Positions 1 to 8,758 of a stretch of DNA of 64,000 bases are shown one piece after another. The DNA lies in assembly GCF_030815585.1 (NCBI RefSeq), contig NZ_JAUSWY010000001.1, forward strand, positions 3,100,001 to 3,164,000, written 5' to 3'. This DNA comes from Arthrobacter pascens. GTDB taxonomy: Bacteria > Actinomycetota > Actinomycetes > Actinomycetales > Micrococcaceae. Position numbers and translations under genes: made by a program. Below the pieces are notes generated by a model. That model had not been told where the DNA came from and made no database searches. It saw only the letters and a program-made list of their open reading frames with translations. How positions within the stretch are numbered: the first letter of the stretch is position 1; every line of letters begins with the position of its first letter.

Positions 1-1
1 G

Positions 2-685
2 CCTGCCTTTGCCAGCAAGTCAACGCGGGAGCTCGCCGCCAAAGCAGCCATAGCGGCGGAGGCCGTGCGGCTCATCCAACCCGGCATGACCCTGCTCATT
101 TCGGGCGGCACCACCACCTTTGAGCTTGCCAGGATCCTGCCAAGGGACCTTGATCTTACTGTGGCCACCAACTCGATCATGGTGGCCAACGCCCTGGCAG
201 CTGGCGTCGGGTCCGACGGCGGCGGAGCCATCCGGACCCTGGTCCTCGGCGGGGAACGCACTCCGTCCGAGGCCTTGGTCGGCCCCTTGGCCGCTCAGGC
301 TGTGAGGATGGTGAACGCCGACCTGTGCTTTATGGGCGTCCACGGCATGGAGCTCCAGGCGGGGATCACCTCACCCAACCTGCTCGAAGCCGAGCTCAAC
401 GCAGCCATGATCGACGCTTCCAGGAAACTCATCGTCCTCGCGGACGCTACCAAATACGGGCTGGTCGGCCTTGCCTGCATCGCCCCCGTGTCCGCCGTCG
501 ACACTTTGATAACCGACGTCCGCATCGCGGAGGTCCCAGGAGGCCAATTGGCCGCCCTGCGTAAGATAGTCGCCGATGTCCGGATCGCCGGGCACCCGGC
601 TGACCGGGACCGGCCAATGGAACACGCCACCACGCCGGGGGCCCAGCAGCCCCCGGTACCAGCACCCAAAGGACACCAGCCATGA
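2..685 (+). CDS. DeoR-family transcriptional regulator, C-terminal part (5' end outside window)
   Basis: The reading frame is open from the first bases of the window, so the N-terminal helix-turn-helix lies upstream and 227 residues are visible. What remains is the DeoR C-terminal sensor domain, which resembles the ribose-5-phosphate isomerase fold: a KAAIAAEAVRLIQPGMT stretch, the phosphosugar-binding SGGTTTFELAR loop, and a second conserved block DATKYGLVG. Such regulators usually sense a sugar phosphate. The stop overlaps the galT start (ATGA), so the regulator is co-transcribed with galT and galK, and it probably controls them. That ligand and target assignment is inference from position. 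The last 30 or so residues are Pro/Gln-rich and probably disordered. Confidence 0.9.
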   Translation, partial: PAFASKSTRELAAKAAIAAEAVRLIQPGMTLLISGGTTTFELARILPRDLDLTVATNSIMVANALAAGVGSDGGGAIRTLVLGGERTPSEALVGPLAAQAVRMVNADLCFMGVHGMELQAGITSPNLLEAELNAAMIDASRKLIVLADATKYGLVGLACIAPVSAVDTLITDVRIAEVPGGQLAALRKIVADVRIAGHPADRDRPMEHATTPGAQQPPVPAPKGHQP

Positions 686-1842
686 CAGGTATCACCAGCA
701 CCAAGCTTGCCGACGGCCGGGAGCTGATCTATTTCGACGATGCCGCCACGCCCAAGCCGCGCACCGCCGAAACCACCACGGACCACCGCGACCTTCCGGA
801 ACGCGGGGAGCCAGGGGAAGTCAGGTTCGACGCGCTCACCGGCGAGTGGGTGGCGGTGGCCGCGCACCGGCAGACCCGCACCCACCTGCCGCCCGCGGAC
901 CAGTGCCCCATCTGCCCGACGACCGACAGCAACCCCTCGGAAATTCCCGCGCCCGACTACGACGTCGTGGTATTTGAAAACCGCTTCCCGTCGCTCGGCC
1001 CTGCCCTGGGCCCGGTACCGGAAGATCCTGCCTGGGGCACCAGCGGCCCCGCCTATGGCCGTTGCGAAGTGGTGGCCTTCACCCCCGAGCACACGGGTTC
1101 ATTCAGCGGCCTGGGCGAGGCCCGCGCACGGACCGTGGTGGAAGCCTGGGCGCACCGCACTGAAACCCTGAGTGCGCTGCCGGGCATCAAGCAGGTCTTC
1201 CCGTTCGAGAACCGGGGAGCCGACATCGGGGTTACCCTCCACCATCCCCACGGACAGATCTACGCCTATCCTTTCGTCACGCCCCGCGCCGGGGTCCTGG
1301 GCGCCGCTGCCCGCAAATTCTATGATGAGTCAGACGGACGTCAGACGCTCACGGGTTCGCTGCTGCGCGCCGAACGTGAAGACGGCAGCAGGATGGTGAT
1401 GGAAGGTGAAAACTTCAGCGCCTACGTACCCTTCGCTGCTCGCTGGCCATTGGAAATCCATCTGGTCCCGCACCGCCAGGTCCCCGACCTGGCGGCCCTG
1501 AGCGGCGAGGAAAAGGACGAACTTGCCCACGTTTACCTGGACCTGCTCAAACGGCTTGATGCCCTCTACCCCACGCCAACGCCGTACATTTCGGCATGGC
1601 ACCAGGCCCCGCTTGACGATCTCCTGCGGCCCGCCAGCTACCTGCACCTCCAGCTGACATCACCGCGCCGCGCTGCGGACAAACTCAAGTTCCTTGCTGG
1701 CTCCGAGGCGGCAATGGGCGCCTTCATCAACGACACGACTCCGGAAAGCGTGGCGGAACGCCTCCGCTCCGTCATCGTCCCGGATTCCACCCCCTCCCCC
1801 GCCGCCGCCTTGGCCGCCGTATCCGAAGGAGCACGCGCGTGA
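682..1842 (+). CDS. galT: Galactose-1-phosphate uridylyltransferase
   Basis: GalT transfers UMP from UDP-glucose to galactose-1-phosphate in the cytoplasmic Leloir pathway. The 386-residue protein shows the CPIC zinc-type pair near residue 75 and the nucleotidyl-transfer motif HPHGQIYAYPF near residue 188, in which the second His is the uridylylated nucleophile. Downstream, WPLEIHLVPHR and SYLHLQL belong to the C-terminal HIT-like half. The first 35 or so residues form an extension before the catalytic core. The start overlaps the DeoR-type stop by 4 bases, and the stop overlaps galK in the same way, so the three genes form one operon. Confidence 0.96.
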   Translation: MTGITSTKLADGRELIYFDDAATPKPRTAETTTDHRDLPERGEPGEVRFDALTGEWVAVAAHRQTRTHLPPADQCPICPTTDSNPSEIPAPDYDVVVFENRFPSLGPALGPVPEDPAWGTSGPAYGRCEVVAFTPEHTGSFSGLGEARARTVVEAWAHRTETLSALPGIKQVFPFENRGADIGVTLHHPHGQIYAYPFVTPRAGVLGAAARKFYDESDGRQTLTGSLLRAEREDGSRMVMEGENFSAYVPFAARWPLEIHLVPHRQVPDLAALSGEEKDELAHVYLDLLKRLDALYPTPTPYISAWHQAPLDDLLRPASYLHLQLTSPRRAADKLKFLAGSEAAMGAFINDTTPESVAERLRSVIVPDSTPSPAAALAAVSEGARA

Positions 1843-3029
1843 GTGCCGCACCCCGCCCCCTGACCACCCCGGCAGTCCCGCCTACCACAGCGGAGCTGGC
1901 TGGCCGCTTCGAAAATGAATTCGGCAGGCTCCCCGACGGCGTCTGGCAGGCACCGGGGCGCGTCAATCTGATTGGTGAGCACACGGACTACAACGAGGGC
2001 TTTGTGCTCCCGTTCGCCATCGACAAGACAGCACGGGTTGCCGTTGGAGTCCGCGCGGACTCCTCCGTCCGACTCCTGTCCACCTACGGCGACCAGGGGG
2101 TGTTCACCACGGACCTTGGAAACCTGGATGCCGCGGCCGCCAAGGGCTGGACCAAGTATCCGCTGGGTGTCATCTGGGCCTTGCAGCAGCGCGGAATCAC
2201 CGTACCGGGACTGGACCTGCTTCTTGATTCCAATGTGCCGCTTGGTGCCGGGCTGTCCTCATCGCACGCCATCGAGTGCGCGGTCATCTCGGCATTGAAT
2301 GAGTTGACGGGCGCGGGCCTGGGTCCCGAAGAGATGGTCCTGGCCACGCAGCAGGCAGAAAACGACTTCGTGGGCGCCCCGACAGGCATCATGGACCAGT
2401 CCGCATCGCTGCGCGGTTCAAAGGGCCACGCTGTATTCCTGGACTGCCGGGACCAGAGCGTGCGCCTGGTTCCTTTTGAGGCGGAACCCGCAGGTCTGGT
2501 GATGCTGGTGATCGACACCAAGGTCTCCCACTCCCACGCCGACGGCGGCTATGCGTCGCGCCGTGCCGCCTGCGAACTCGGCGCTGAGGTTCTTGGCGTC
2601 AAGGCGCTCCGCGACGTCAAGGTGGGCGAGCTTGAAGAAGCCAGCGGCCTCCTGGATGAGGTGACCTTCCGGCGCGTGCGCCACGTGGTCACCGAAAACG
2701 ACAGGGTGCTCCAGACCGTGGAGCTGCTCGCGGCCGAAGGCCCGGGCTCCATCGGCGCGCTCCTGGACGCCAGCCATGTGTCAATGCGCGACGACTTCGA
2801 GATCTCCAGCCCTGAGCTTGACCTCGCAGTGGACACCGCCCGGGCAAACGGCGCCATCGGTGCCCGGATGACCGGAGGCGGCTTTGGCGGGGCGGCAATA
2901 GCCCTGACTCCGTTGGGGGCAGAGCAGCAGGTGCGCACCGCCGTCGAACGCGCTTTCTCGGAAGCCGGGTTCACCGCTCCGGACATCTTCACGGTGACGC
3001 CGGCAGCCGGGGCCATGCGCATCTCCTAG
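1839..3029 (+). CDS. galK: Galactokinase
   Basis: GalK phosphorylates galactose with ATP at C1, the first committed Leloir step. The 396-residue GHMP kinase carries the galactokinase signature GRVNLIGEHTDYNEGFVLPF near residue 40, the ATP-loop PLGAGLSSSHAIE near residue 140, and the C-terminal GARMTGGGFGGAAIAL motif. The ATP loop reads SSSH where many galactokinases have SSSA; I take this as a lineage variant, not a defect. Translation starts at a GTG whose last bases overlap the galT stop, giving translational coupling. A strong hairpin follows the stop, so the operon ends here. Confidence 0.96.
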   Translation: MSAAPRPLTTPAVPPTTAELAGRFENEFGRLPDGVWQAPGRVNLIGEHTDYNEGFVLPFAIDKTARVAVGVRADSSVRLLSTYGDQGVFTTDLGNLDAAAAKGWTKYPLGVIWALQQRGITVPGLDLLLDSNVPLGAGLSSSHAIECAVISALNELTGAGLGPEEMVLATQQAENDFVGAPTGIMDQSASLRGSKGHAVFLDCRDQSVRLVPFEAEPAGLVMLVIDTKVSHSHADGGYASRRAACELGAEVLGVKALRDVKVGELEEASGLLDEVTFRRVRHVVTENDRVLQTVELLAAEGPGSIGALLDASHVSMRDDFEISSPELDLAVDTARANGAIGARMTGGGFGGAAIALTPLGAEQQVRTAVERAFSEAGFTAPDIFTVTPAAGAMRIS

Positions 3030-3045
3030 GGCCCGCAGGCGCACA

Positions 3046-3094
3046 ACAGGAGAGGGCCCCATCTGCTTGAATTGCAGGTGGGGCCCTCTCCTGT
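3046..3094. terminator. Bidirectional hairpin terminator between galK and the Bax-inhibitor gene
   Basis: Two 21-base arms (3046-3066 and 3074-3094) pair with only one G-U position around a 7-base loop. The element sits just after galK (+) and just before the stop of the convergent minus-strand gene, so it can end transcription from both sides. There is no long T tract, as is usual in high-GC actinobacteria. Confidence 0.85.
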
Positions 3095-3127
3095 GGAAAG
3101 TACGACGGCGTCACACGCCCTTGGGTG

Positions 3128-4045
3128 CTATTCGTCGCCGCGCAGGATGGCCAGCAGGCGGATGATCTCCACGTACAGCCAGACCAGGGTGACTGTCAGG
3201 CCGAACGCTGCCGTCCACGAGAACCGCTGGGGAGCACCACTCTGAACACCGGCTTCGATGCTGGTGAAGTCCATGATCAGGGAGAAGGCGGCCAGGCCGA
3301 TGGCCAGGATGCCGATAGCGACGCCTACCCATCCGCTGCGCAGTCCGAACATGTCGGTCTGGAGACCCGTCATCATCAGGACGAGGTTTACGACCGAGAA
3401 GAGTGCGTAACCGATCATGGCGATCATGAAGAACTTCATGGCCTTGGGCGTGGCGCGGACCTTACCGCTCTTGAACAGCACGAGCGTCACCGTAAAGACG
3501 GAAAGGGTTCCGATGACAGCCTGCAGGCCGACCCCCGGGAACATACCGTCAAGGATGCGGGTGAGGCCGCCGAGGAAGAGGCCTTCAAGGCCCGCGTAGG
3601 CCAGGATCAGTGCGGGCGATGGCTGCTTCTTGAAGGTGTTCACCAATGCCAGGACGAAGCCGCCCAGTGCGCCGACGATCATCAGCATGCTCGCAAGTCC
3701 CATGCTGACGAACAACGTCACAGCGGCGCCAGCCAACAGGACGCCGAGGCAGGCAGCGGTCTTGACGATGACGTCGTCATACGTCATGCGGCCGGTGTCG
3801 GCAGGACCGGCGGCCGGCTGGTTGTACATCTGCTGCAGCTGCTCATTGGTCATGTTCTGCGGCTGGGATCCCCAGCCGCCCTGCGGATCAATGACGGGGC
3901 CGGGAGCCCGGCCGGGTACCTGCTGGCCGTACTGGCCGTAGGGCTGCTGGCCGTAACCAGCCTGACCGTAGGGAGCCTGCGGGACAGGCGGTGCCTGGGT
4001 GGCTCCCACGGAAATTCTTTCCGTTGAAGATCGGGTTTCCGCCAA
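3128..4045 (-). CDS. Bax inhibitor-1/YccA family integral membrane protein
   Basis: The first 100 or so residues are rich in Gln, Pro, Gly and Tyr (repeated YGQ units) and probably cytoplasmic and disordered. Seven hydrophobic helices follow, ending with WLYVEIIRLLAILRGDE, the typical acidic C-terminus of the BI-1/YccA (TMBIM) family, in which acidic residues are linked to calcium leak. The physiological role in actinobacteria is unknown. This open frame begins at a TTG without a convincing ribosome site. A much better start lies a few bases upstream in the +1 frame (4052), which suggests a one-base frameshift near 4005-4007. Length and the rest of the sequence look intact. Confidence 0.88.
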   Translation of the reverse strand: MAETRSSTERISVGATQAPPVPQAPYGQAGYGQQPYGQYGQQVPGRAPGPVIDPQGGWGSQPQNMTNEQLQQMYNQPAAGPADTGRMTYDDVIVKTAACLGVLLAGAAVTLFVSMGLASMLMIVGALGGFVLALVNTFKKQPSPALILAYAGLEGLFLGGLTRILDGMFPGVGLQAVIGTLSVFTVTLVLFKSGKVRATPKAMKFFMIAMIGYALFSVVNLVLMMTGLQTDMFGLRSGWVGVAIGILAIGLAAFSLIMDFTSIEAGVQSGAPQRFSWTAAFGLTVTLVWLYVEIIRLLAILRGDE

Positions 4046-4052
4046 GTGCCAT
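4003..4052 (-). other. Probable true N-terminus of the Bax-inhibitor gene in another frame (one-base frameshift)
   Basis: On the minus strand an ATG at 4052 has a good ribosome site (GGAGG, 8 bases upstream) and encodes MALGGNPIFNGKNFRG, which carries the NPIF/NPVF-type N-terminal signature I associate with this family. It then runs out of frame at a GGG run (CCC at 4005-4007 on +). Deleting one G joins it exactly to GATQAPPVPQAPYGQ in the downstream frame. This is either a sequencing error in a homopolymer or a real mutation that leaves only the weak TTG start. Confidence 0.7.
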
Positions 4053-4368
4053 TGCGGGTGTCCTCCATATAAAGGGGTGGATACTGAACTTAAGGTTTAC
4101 GTTACCAATTTCCACGTGCTGGCGCCTCTGATAGTTCCCACGCACGCGGGCCGCAACCCAACTGTGACTTCATGCCGGGGAGCGCCCGGTGACATTCGCC
4201 TGTGCCAGCGGGCTGACTGTTAAGAAATACCGGGGATCAACAAAAGTTTCTTTAGTTTTTCTAATCTGGCCTGCCATGCCTGCTTCACAGTTGTTATCTG
4301 ATCGCTACCGGAACGCTTGATTTGGCGGCAAATAATGCCCCTGACGAGCGGTAACATAGGCCACACAC

Positions 4369-4384
4369 GGTGACGGATCTCACA
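4369..4384. promoter_or_regulatory. CRP/GlxR-like site upstream of livH
   Basis: GGTGACGGATCTCACA matches the CRP-type consensus TGTGA-N6-TCACA at 9 of 10 defined positions. It lies about 108 bases upstream of the livH start in the 4053-4491 intergenic region. A 13-base perfect palindrome (GGTTCGGCGAACC, 4393-4405) follows it. I see nothing else I can name in this 440-base divergent region, which must hold the promoters of livH and of the Bax-inhibitor gene. Confidence 0.55.
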
Positions 4385-4491
4385 GAATTAATGGTTCGGC
4401 GAACCGAGTGCGCACCACCATCCGCCCCGTGTTGTTCGCAGTGGTTGCAAAGGCGCAGCCCAGACCACCCCCCAAGTGGAGGTTTTTCAAT

Positions 4492-5832
4492 TTGAGAAGT
4501 ACATCCAAAGGCCTGCCGCACAGACGGCTCGGCGGATTGCTGAAAATGATGGGGGCAGTCTCCGCCTCCGTTCTGGCAATCCTGCTCGTTGCCGCTCCGG
4601 CGTCCCAGGCCACTTCCCCGTCTCCGACGCCATCCCCGTCGAACCAGACCTTCCAGAACAACATCAGCGGCTTCCTCCGGGATGATGCCCGCGCACCTAT
4701 CGCAGATGTGACCATCACCGCCAAAAGCGGAGACTTCGAAGGAACCGCAAAATCCGGTGCCAACGGAGCCTGGTCCATTGGAGTCCCGGTCCAGGGCACC
4801 TACGAAATCGAACTGGACGAATCAACCCTGCCGGAGGGCATAAAGCTCGCGGACGGTCAGGAAAATCCCCGCAGTGTCACGTTCAGCCAGACCTCCAACC
4901 TGTCGGTGATCTTCGCCTTTGGCAAGGGTATCGTCGTCCAGCAGCAGGACTTCGGCCAGAACCTGCTCAACAGGCTTGTAGCGGGACTCAGCTTTGGGCT
5001 CCTCTTGGCACTCGCCTCCGTCGGGCTGTCCCTGATCTTTGGAACCACGGGACTGACCAACTTTGCGCACGGTGAAATGGTCACCCTGGGTGCAGTGCTC
5101 GTCTTCACGTTCAACGCGGTCGGCCTTCCCTTCTGGCTGGCGATCATCCTTTCCCTGCTCGGCGGTGGACTGTTCGGCTACGTCCAGGACGCCGGCCTCT
5201 GGAAGCCGCTGCGCAGGCGCGGGACGGGCCTGGTTCCTATGATGATCGTCAGCATCGGCCTCGCCCTCGCCGTCCGCTACGTCATCCAGTTCTACTTCGG
5301 CGGCGCCACGCAGCAGCTGCCCTATGCACAGAGCACCGAAATCCAGCTCGGCCCCGTCTCCATCTCGCCCAATAACCTCTGGTCCCTCATCATCAGTGCG
5401 GTCGTGATGGCGTTGCTTGGAATCATTCTGCTGAAGACCAGGCTGGGCAAGGCCACCCGCGCTGTGGCCGACAACCCGGCCCTCGCCGCTGCCTCCGGCA
5501 TCGACGTAGACAATGTCATCCGCATTGTCTGGGTGGCTGGCGGCATGCTGGCCTCCCTCGGCGGCATTCTGTGGGCGTACTACCGCCCCGGCGTCACCTT
5601 CGATATGGGATCCCAGATCCTGCTGCTCATCTTCGCCGGCGTGACGCTCGGCGGCCTGGGCACGGTCTTCGGTGCCCTGATCGGATCAATCATCGTCGGC
5701 ATCTTTGTGGAGCTGACCACCGTTTTCGGCCTCGCGGCCGACCTCAAGTATGTGGGAGCACTGTTCATCATGATTGTTGTCCTCTTGTTCCGGCCCCAAG
5801 GCATCCTGGGCCGTCGCGAGCGCGTGGGTTAG
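4492..5832 (+). CDS. livH: Branched-chain amino-acid-type ABC transporter permease (LivH) with extracytoplasmic N-terminal domain
   Basis: The C-terminal 290 residues form a LivH-type inner-membrane permease: the block LIFGTTGLTNFAHGEM, about eight helices, and the family motif ALAAASGIDVDNVIRIVW. The N-terminus is unusual. It has a cleavable-looking signal (residues about 15-40, ending ASQA), a Ser/Pro/Thr linker, and then a domain of about 80 residues (ISGFLRDD, PIADVTITA, GTYEIELDE) that looks like a carboxypeptidase-regulatory or SdrD-B-like beta sandwich facing outside. I chose the TTG at 4492 because GTGGAGG precedes it by 9 bases; the frame stays open further upstream. It is followed by livM, livG and livF, so it is the first gene of the operon. 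Confidence 0.88.
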   Translation: MRSTSKGLPHRRLGGLLKMMGAVSASVLAILLVAAPASQATSPSPTPSPSNQTFQNNISGFLRDDARAPIADVTITAKSGDFEGTAKSGANGAWSIGVPVQGTYEIELDESTLPEGIKLADGQENPRSVTFSQTSNLSVIFAFGKGIVVQQQDFGQNLLNRLVAGLSFGLLLALASVGLSLIFGTTGLTNFAHGEMVTLGAVLVFTFNAVGLPFWLAIILSLLGGGLFGYVQDAGLWKPLRRRGTGLVPMMIVSIGLALAVRYVIQFYFGGATQQLPYAQSTEIQLGPVSISPNNLWSLIISAVVMALLGIILLKTRLGKATRAVADNPALAAASGIDVDNVIRIVWVAGGMLASLGGILWAYYRPGVTFDMGSQILLLIFAGVTLGGLGTVFGALIGSIIVGIFVELTTVFGLAADLKYVGALFIMIVVLLFRPQGILGRRERVG

Positions 5833-5841
5833 GAGACAGCC

Positions 5842-6810
5842 ATGGACTTAGGATTCATTTTTTCAAGTGCTGCCGGTGAACTGTTCAGCCCGACGACGGC
5901 GGCCTACGCGCTTGCTGCTCTCGGACTTGCCGTCCACTTCGGTTACTCGGGCCTGCTGAACTTCGGCCAGGCCGGCTTTATGGCGGTGGGAGCCTACGGC
6001 TTCGCCATCTCCACCCTCACGTTCGGCGTTCCGTTTTTTGTCGGACTTCTCATCGCCATCATCTGTTCGGCCATTTTCGCCTTATTGCTGGGTATCCCAA
6101 CCCTCCGGCTCCGGGCTGACTACCTGGCAATCGTCACCATCGCCGCTGCGGAAATCGTCCGGTACATTGTCACGACCAACCAGCTCACATCCGTGACGGG
6201 CTCCGCCAATGGACTGGCCGCGTTCGAGGGCGGGTTCTATTCGATGAACCCTTTCCCGGAGGGATCCTACTTCGGCATGAACAATAGGGATCTCTTCATC
6301 CGCGTTGTCGGTTGGGGACTTGTCATCGTCTGCTGCATCCTCGTGTGGCTCCTGATGCGCAGCCCCTGGGGCCGTGTCCTGAAGGGCATCCGCGAAGACG
6401 AGAACGCCGTCCGCTCCCTCGGGAAGAACGTGTACGCGTATAAGATGCAGGCCCTCGTGATCGGCGGCGTGCTCGGCGCTCTCGCGGGCATGGTCTTCAC
6501 GCTGCCCCGCGGCGCGGTCCAGCCCGCCAACTACGGCACGGAACTGACGTTCTTCCTGTACACCTGCCTGCTGCTCGGTGGTCTTGGTACAGTGCTCGGT
6601 CCTGTAGTGGGTGCAATGATTTTTTGGGTGGTTCTTTCCCTCACTCAAGGCATCCTGTACGGACTGATTGAATCCGGGGCCGTCACCTGGCTGAATACGG
6701 TCCAGGCCGGGCAACTGCGTTACATTCTGGTAGGCATCGCCCTGATGCTGCTGATGATTTTCAGGCCTCAGGGCGTCTTTGGCAACAAAAAGGAGTTGGC
6801 GTTCGCATGA
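5842..6810 (+). CDS. livM: Branched-chain amino-acid-type ABC transporter permease (LivM)
   Basis: This 322-residue integral membrane protein is the second permease subunit. It shows the LivM/LivH family block HFGYSGLLNFGQAGFMAVGA in the first helices and the cytoplasmic coupling loop RSPWGRVLKGIREDENAVRSL near residue 180, followed by helices ending in LLMIFRPQGVFG. The ATG lies 9 bases after the livH stop behind GGAGACA, and its own stop overlaps livG by 4 bases. Together with LivH it forms the membrane channel of the importer. The actual substrate (branched-chain amino acid, urea or other amide) cannot be read from the permease. Confidence 0.93.
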   Translation: MDLGFIFSSAAGELFSPTTAAYALAALGLAVHFGYSGLLNFGQAGFMAVGAYGFAISTLTFGVPFFVGLLIAIICSAIFALLLGIPTLRLRADYLAIVTIAAAEIVRYIVTTNQLTSVTGSANGLAAFEGGFYSMNPFPEGSYFGMNNRDLFIRVVGWGLVIVCCILVWLLMRSPWGRVLKGIREDENAVRSLGKNVYAYKMQALVIGGVLGALAGMVFTLPRGAVQPANYGTELTFFLYTCLLLGGLGTVLGPVVGAMIFWVVLSLTQGILYGLIESGAVTWLNTVQAGQLRYILVGIALMLLMIFRPQGVFGNKKELAFA

Positions 6811-7826
6811 GCAATCACAGCGAAAGTTCTGCAGAGAAAAACGTCGATTACATGACGGACGACCGTCCCATCGCCGCTGGGGAGACTGCTCCGGGCTGCA
6901 AAAAACGGGACCCAATCGTGGTGGCGGAGAACGTCACAAGGAGCTTCGGCGGCATCAACGCGGTGGACGTCGAATACCTTGAGATTCCGCGCCACAAGAT
7001 CACGGCGCTGATCGGCCCCAATGGTGCTGGCAAGACCACACTCTTCAACCTTCTCACCGGGTTCGATACTCCGAACTCCGGCAAATGGCAGTTCGAAGGC
7101 AACAGCCTGGCTGGCATCTCACCGTACAAAGTAGCAAGGATGGGCATGGTGCGCACGTTCCAGCTCACCAAGGTCATGGGCAAGCTCACGGTCATGGAAA
7201 ACATGCGTCTTGGCGGTTCGGAGCAGCCCGGTGAGCGGCTGTCCAAGGCGCTGTTCAAGGGCATGTGGGGCGGCCGGGAAAAAGAGATAACCGCTCAGGC
7301 AGGCGTCCTGCTGGAGAAGTTCAAGCTCGACGCCAAGAAGGACGACTATGCGGCGTCCTTGTCCGGCGGACAACGCAAGCTGTTGGAAATGGCGCGTTCC
7401 CTGATGGTCCGGCCCAAGCTGGTGATGCTCGATGAGCCCATGGCGGGTGTCAATCCAGCACTCACGCAATCACTCCTGGACCACATCAAGAACCTCAAAG
7501 CAGAAGGCATGACCGTGTTGTTCGTTGAACACGACATGAATATGGTCCGCCACATTGCCGACTGGGTGGTGGTGATGGCCGAAGGCAAGATTGTTGCCGA
7601 AGGCCCGCCGGGTGAAGTCATGAAGAACCCCGCGGTGATCGATGCCTACCTAGGCGCGCACCACGATGTCGATTTGGGCGACGCCGAGGGAATCAAGGAA
7701 CTTGCAGCCGAACTCGTAGCCGACGAGGAGTCCATCGTCGGCACCGAAAACGCCGGCATCATCGCCCTCGACACCGTCGCAGCAGAGTCCGACGAGCCCG
7801 CATCCGGGAAGAAGGACAGCGAATGA
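6807..7826 (+). CDS. livG: Branched-chain amino-acid-type ABC transporter ATP-binding protein (LivG)
   Basis: This cytoplasmic ATPase subunit has a Walker A motif GPNGAGKTT near residue 70, the ABC signature LSGGQRKLLEMAR, a Walker B motif LVMLDEPMAGVNP and the H-loop FVEHDMNMV. The BCA-type domain ends near residue 280. At 339 residues it is longer than the usual 250-260 for LivG: about 35 extra residues precede the domain and an acidic tail of about 55 follows it. The tail is probably disordered. It is coupled to livM and livF by 4-base overlaps. Confidence 0.94.
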   Translation: MSNHSESSAEKNVDYMTDDRPIAAGETAPGCKKRDPIVVAENVTRSFGGINAVDVEYLEIPRHKITALIGPNGAGKTTLFNLLTGFDTPNSGKWQFEGNSLAGISPYKVARMGMVRTFQLTKVMGKLTVMENMRLGGSEQPGERLSKALFKGMWGGREKEITAQAGVLLEKFKLDAKKDDYAASLSGGQRKLLEMARSLMVRPKLVMLDEPMAGVNPALTQSLLDHIKNLKAEGMTVLFVEHDMNMVRHIADWVVVMAEGKIVAEGPPGEVMKNPAVIDAYLGAHHDVDLGDAEGIKELAAELVADEESIVGTENAGIIALDTVAAESDEPASGKKDSE

Positions 7827-8593
7827 GCGCCACCAGCGCGGCGCCCGCGGCAAGCAGCGCAGCAGCGCACGACTCCGTCGTAATGGTGTCCGACCTTGTA
7901 GCCGGGTATCTTCCTGGCGTGAACATCCTCAACGGCTGCAGCATCGAAGCCCGCAAGGGCGAACTGATCGGCATCATCGGCCCCAACGGCGCGGGCAAGT
8001 CCACACTGCTCAAAGCGATGTTCGGTCTGGTGAAAGTCCATTCCGGTACCGTTGTGGTACGCGGCCAGGACATCACCGGACTAAAGGCCAACAAGCTCGT
8101 CTCCAAGGGTGTGGGTTTCGTCCCGCAGAACAACAACGTGTTTTCCACCCTCACCATCGAGGAAAACATGCAGATGGGCATGTTCCAGCGGCCCAAGGAC
8201 TTCGCCGAACGGTTTGACTTCGTCACTAGCCTCTTCCCTGAGCTCGGCAAGCGCCGTGCCCAGCGGGCGGGCTCGCTCTCCGGTGGCGAACGCCAAATGG
8301 TTGCCATGGGACGTGCCCTGATGATGGAGCCGGCAGTGCTGCTGCTCGATGAGCCATCGGCAGGCCTCTCCCCCGTCAAGCAGGATGAGACATTCCTGCG
8401 GGTCCACGAGATCAACCGGGCAGGCGTATCGGTCATTATGGTGGAGCAGAACGCGCGCCGCTGCCTGCAGATCTGCGACCGTGCTTACGTGCTGGACCAG
8501 GGCAAGGACGCATACACGGGCACCGGCCGGGAACTCATGAAGGATCCGAAGGTCATCCAGCTCTACCTGGGAACCCTGGCCGACGAAACCTAG
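7823..8593 (+). CDS. livF: Branched-chain amino-acid-type ABC transporter ATP-binding protein (LivF)
   Basis: The second ATPase subunit has 256 residues. Motifs in order: Walker [18 protein letters not shown] near residue 53, the LivF-typical block GVGFVPQNNNVFSTLTIEEN, signature SLSGGERQMVAMGRALM, Walker B LLLDEPSAGLSP and the switch region VIMVEQNARRCL. It pairs with LivG below the LivH/LivM channel. It is the last gene of the plus-strand operon and is followed by a strong terminator. The binding protein of the system is encoded convergently just beyond. Confidence 0.95.
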   Translation: MSATSAAPAASSAAAHDSVVMVSDLVAGYLPGVNILNGCSIEARKGELIGIIGPNGAGKSTLLKAMFGLVKVHSGTVVVRGQDITGLKANKLVSKGVGFVPQNNNVFSTLTIEENMQMGMFQRPKDFAERFDFVTSLFPELGKRRAQRAGSLSGGERQMVAMGRALMMEPAVLLLDEPSAGLSPVKQDETFLRVHEINRAGVSVIMVEQNARRCLQICDRAYVLDQGKDAYTGTGRELMKDPKVIQLYLGTLADET

Positions 8594-8628
8594 ACCGGGA
8601 GTTCCCGCCTCCGGAGCCCGTCCCGGAA

Positions 8629-8674
8629 CACGCAAAGGGGGCCGTCACCAGCCGGTGGCGGCCCCCTTTGCGTG
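8629..8674 (+). terminator. Terminator of the livHMGF operon
   Basis: Arms 8629-8649 and 8654-8674 pair over 21 positions with one G-U pair and a 4-base loop. The hairpin lies 35 bases after the livF stop. GC-rich stem, no T run. Confidence 0.85.
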
Positions 8675-8703
8675 CCGCCCCACGTCCCGGCGTCGCCCGA
8701 ACG

Positions 8704-8743
8704 CACAGAAGCCCCCGTCCGGGTTTGAACGGGGGCTTCTGTG
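8704..8743 (-). terminator. Terminator of the convergent binding-protein gene
   Basis: A perfect 15-base inverted repeat (8704-8718 with 8729-8743, 10-base loop) lies 15 bases beyond the stop of the minus-strand binding-protein gene. Together with the neighbouring hairpin it separates the two convergent transcripts. Confidence 0.85.
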
Positions 8744-8758
8744 GTCTGTGGAAGCGGC

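Noticed and set aside
3125..4027. Long plus-strand open frame opposite the Bax-inhibitor gene
   Set aside because: Composition is typical of an antisense shadow (rich in Asp, Gly, His and Gln); it has no hydrophobic core or known motif, and the opposite strand has a clear membrane protein.
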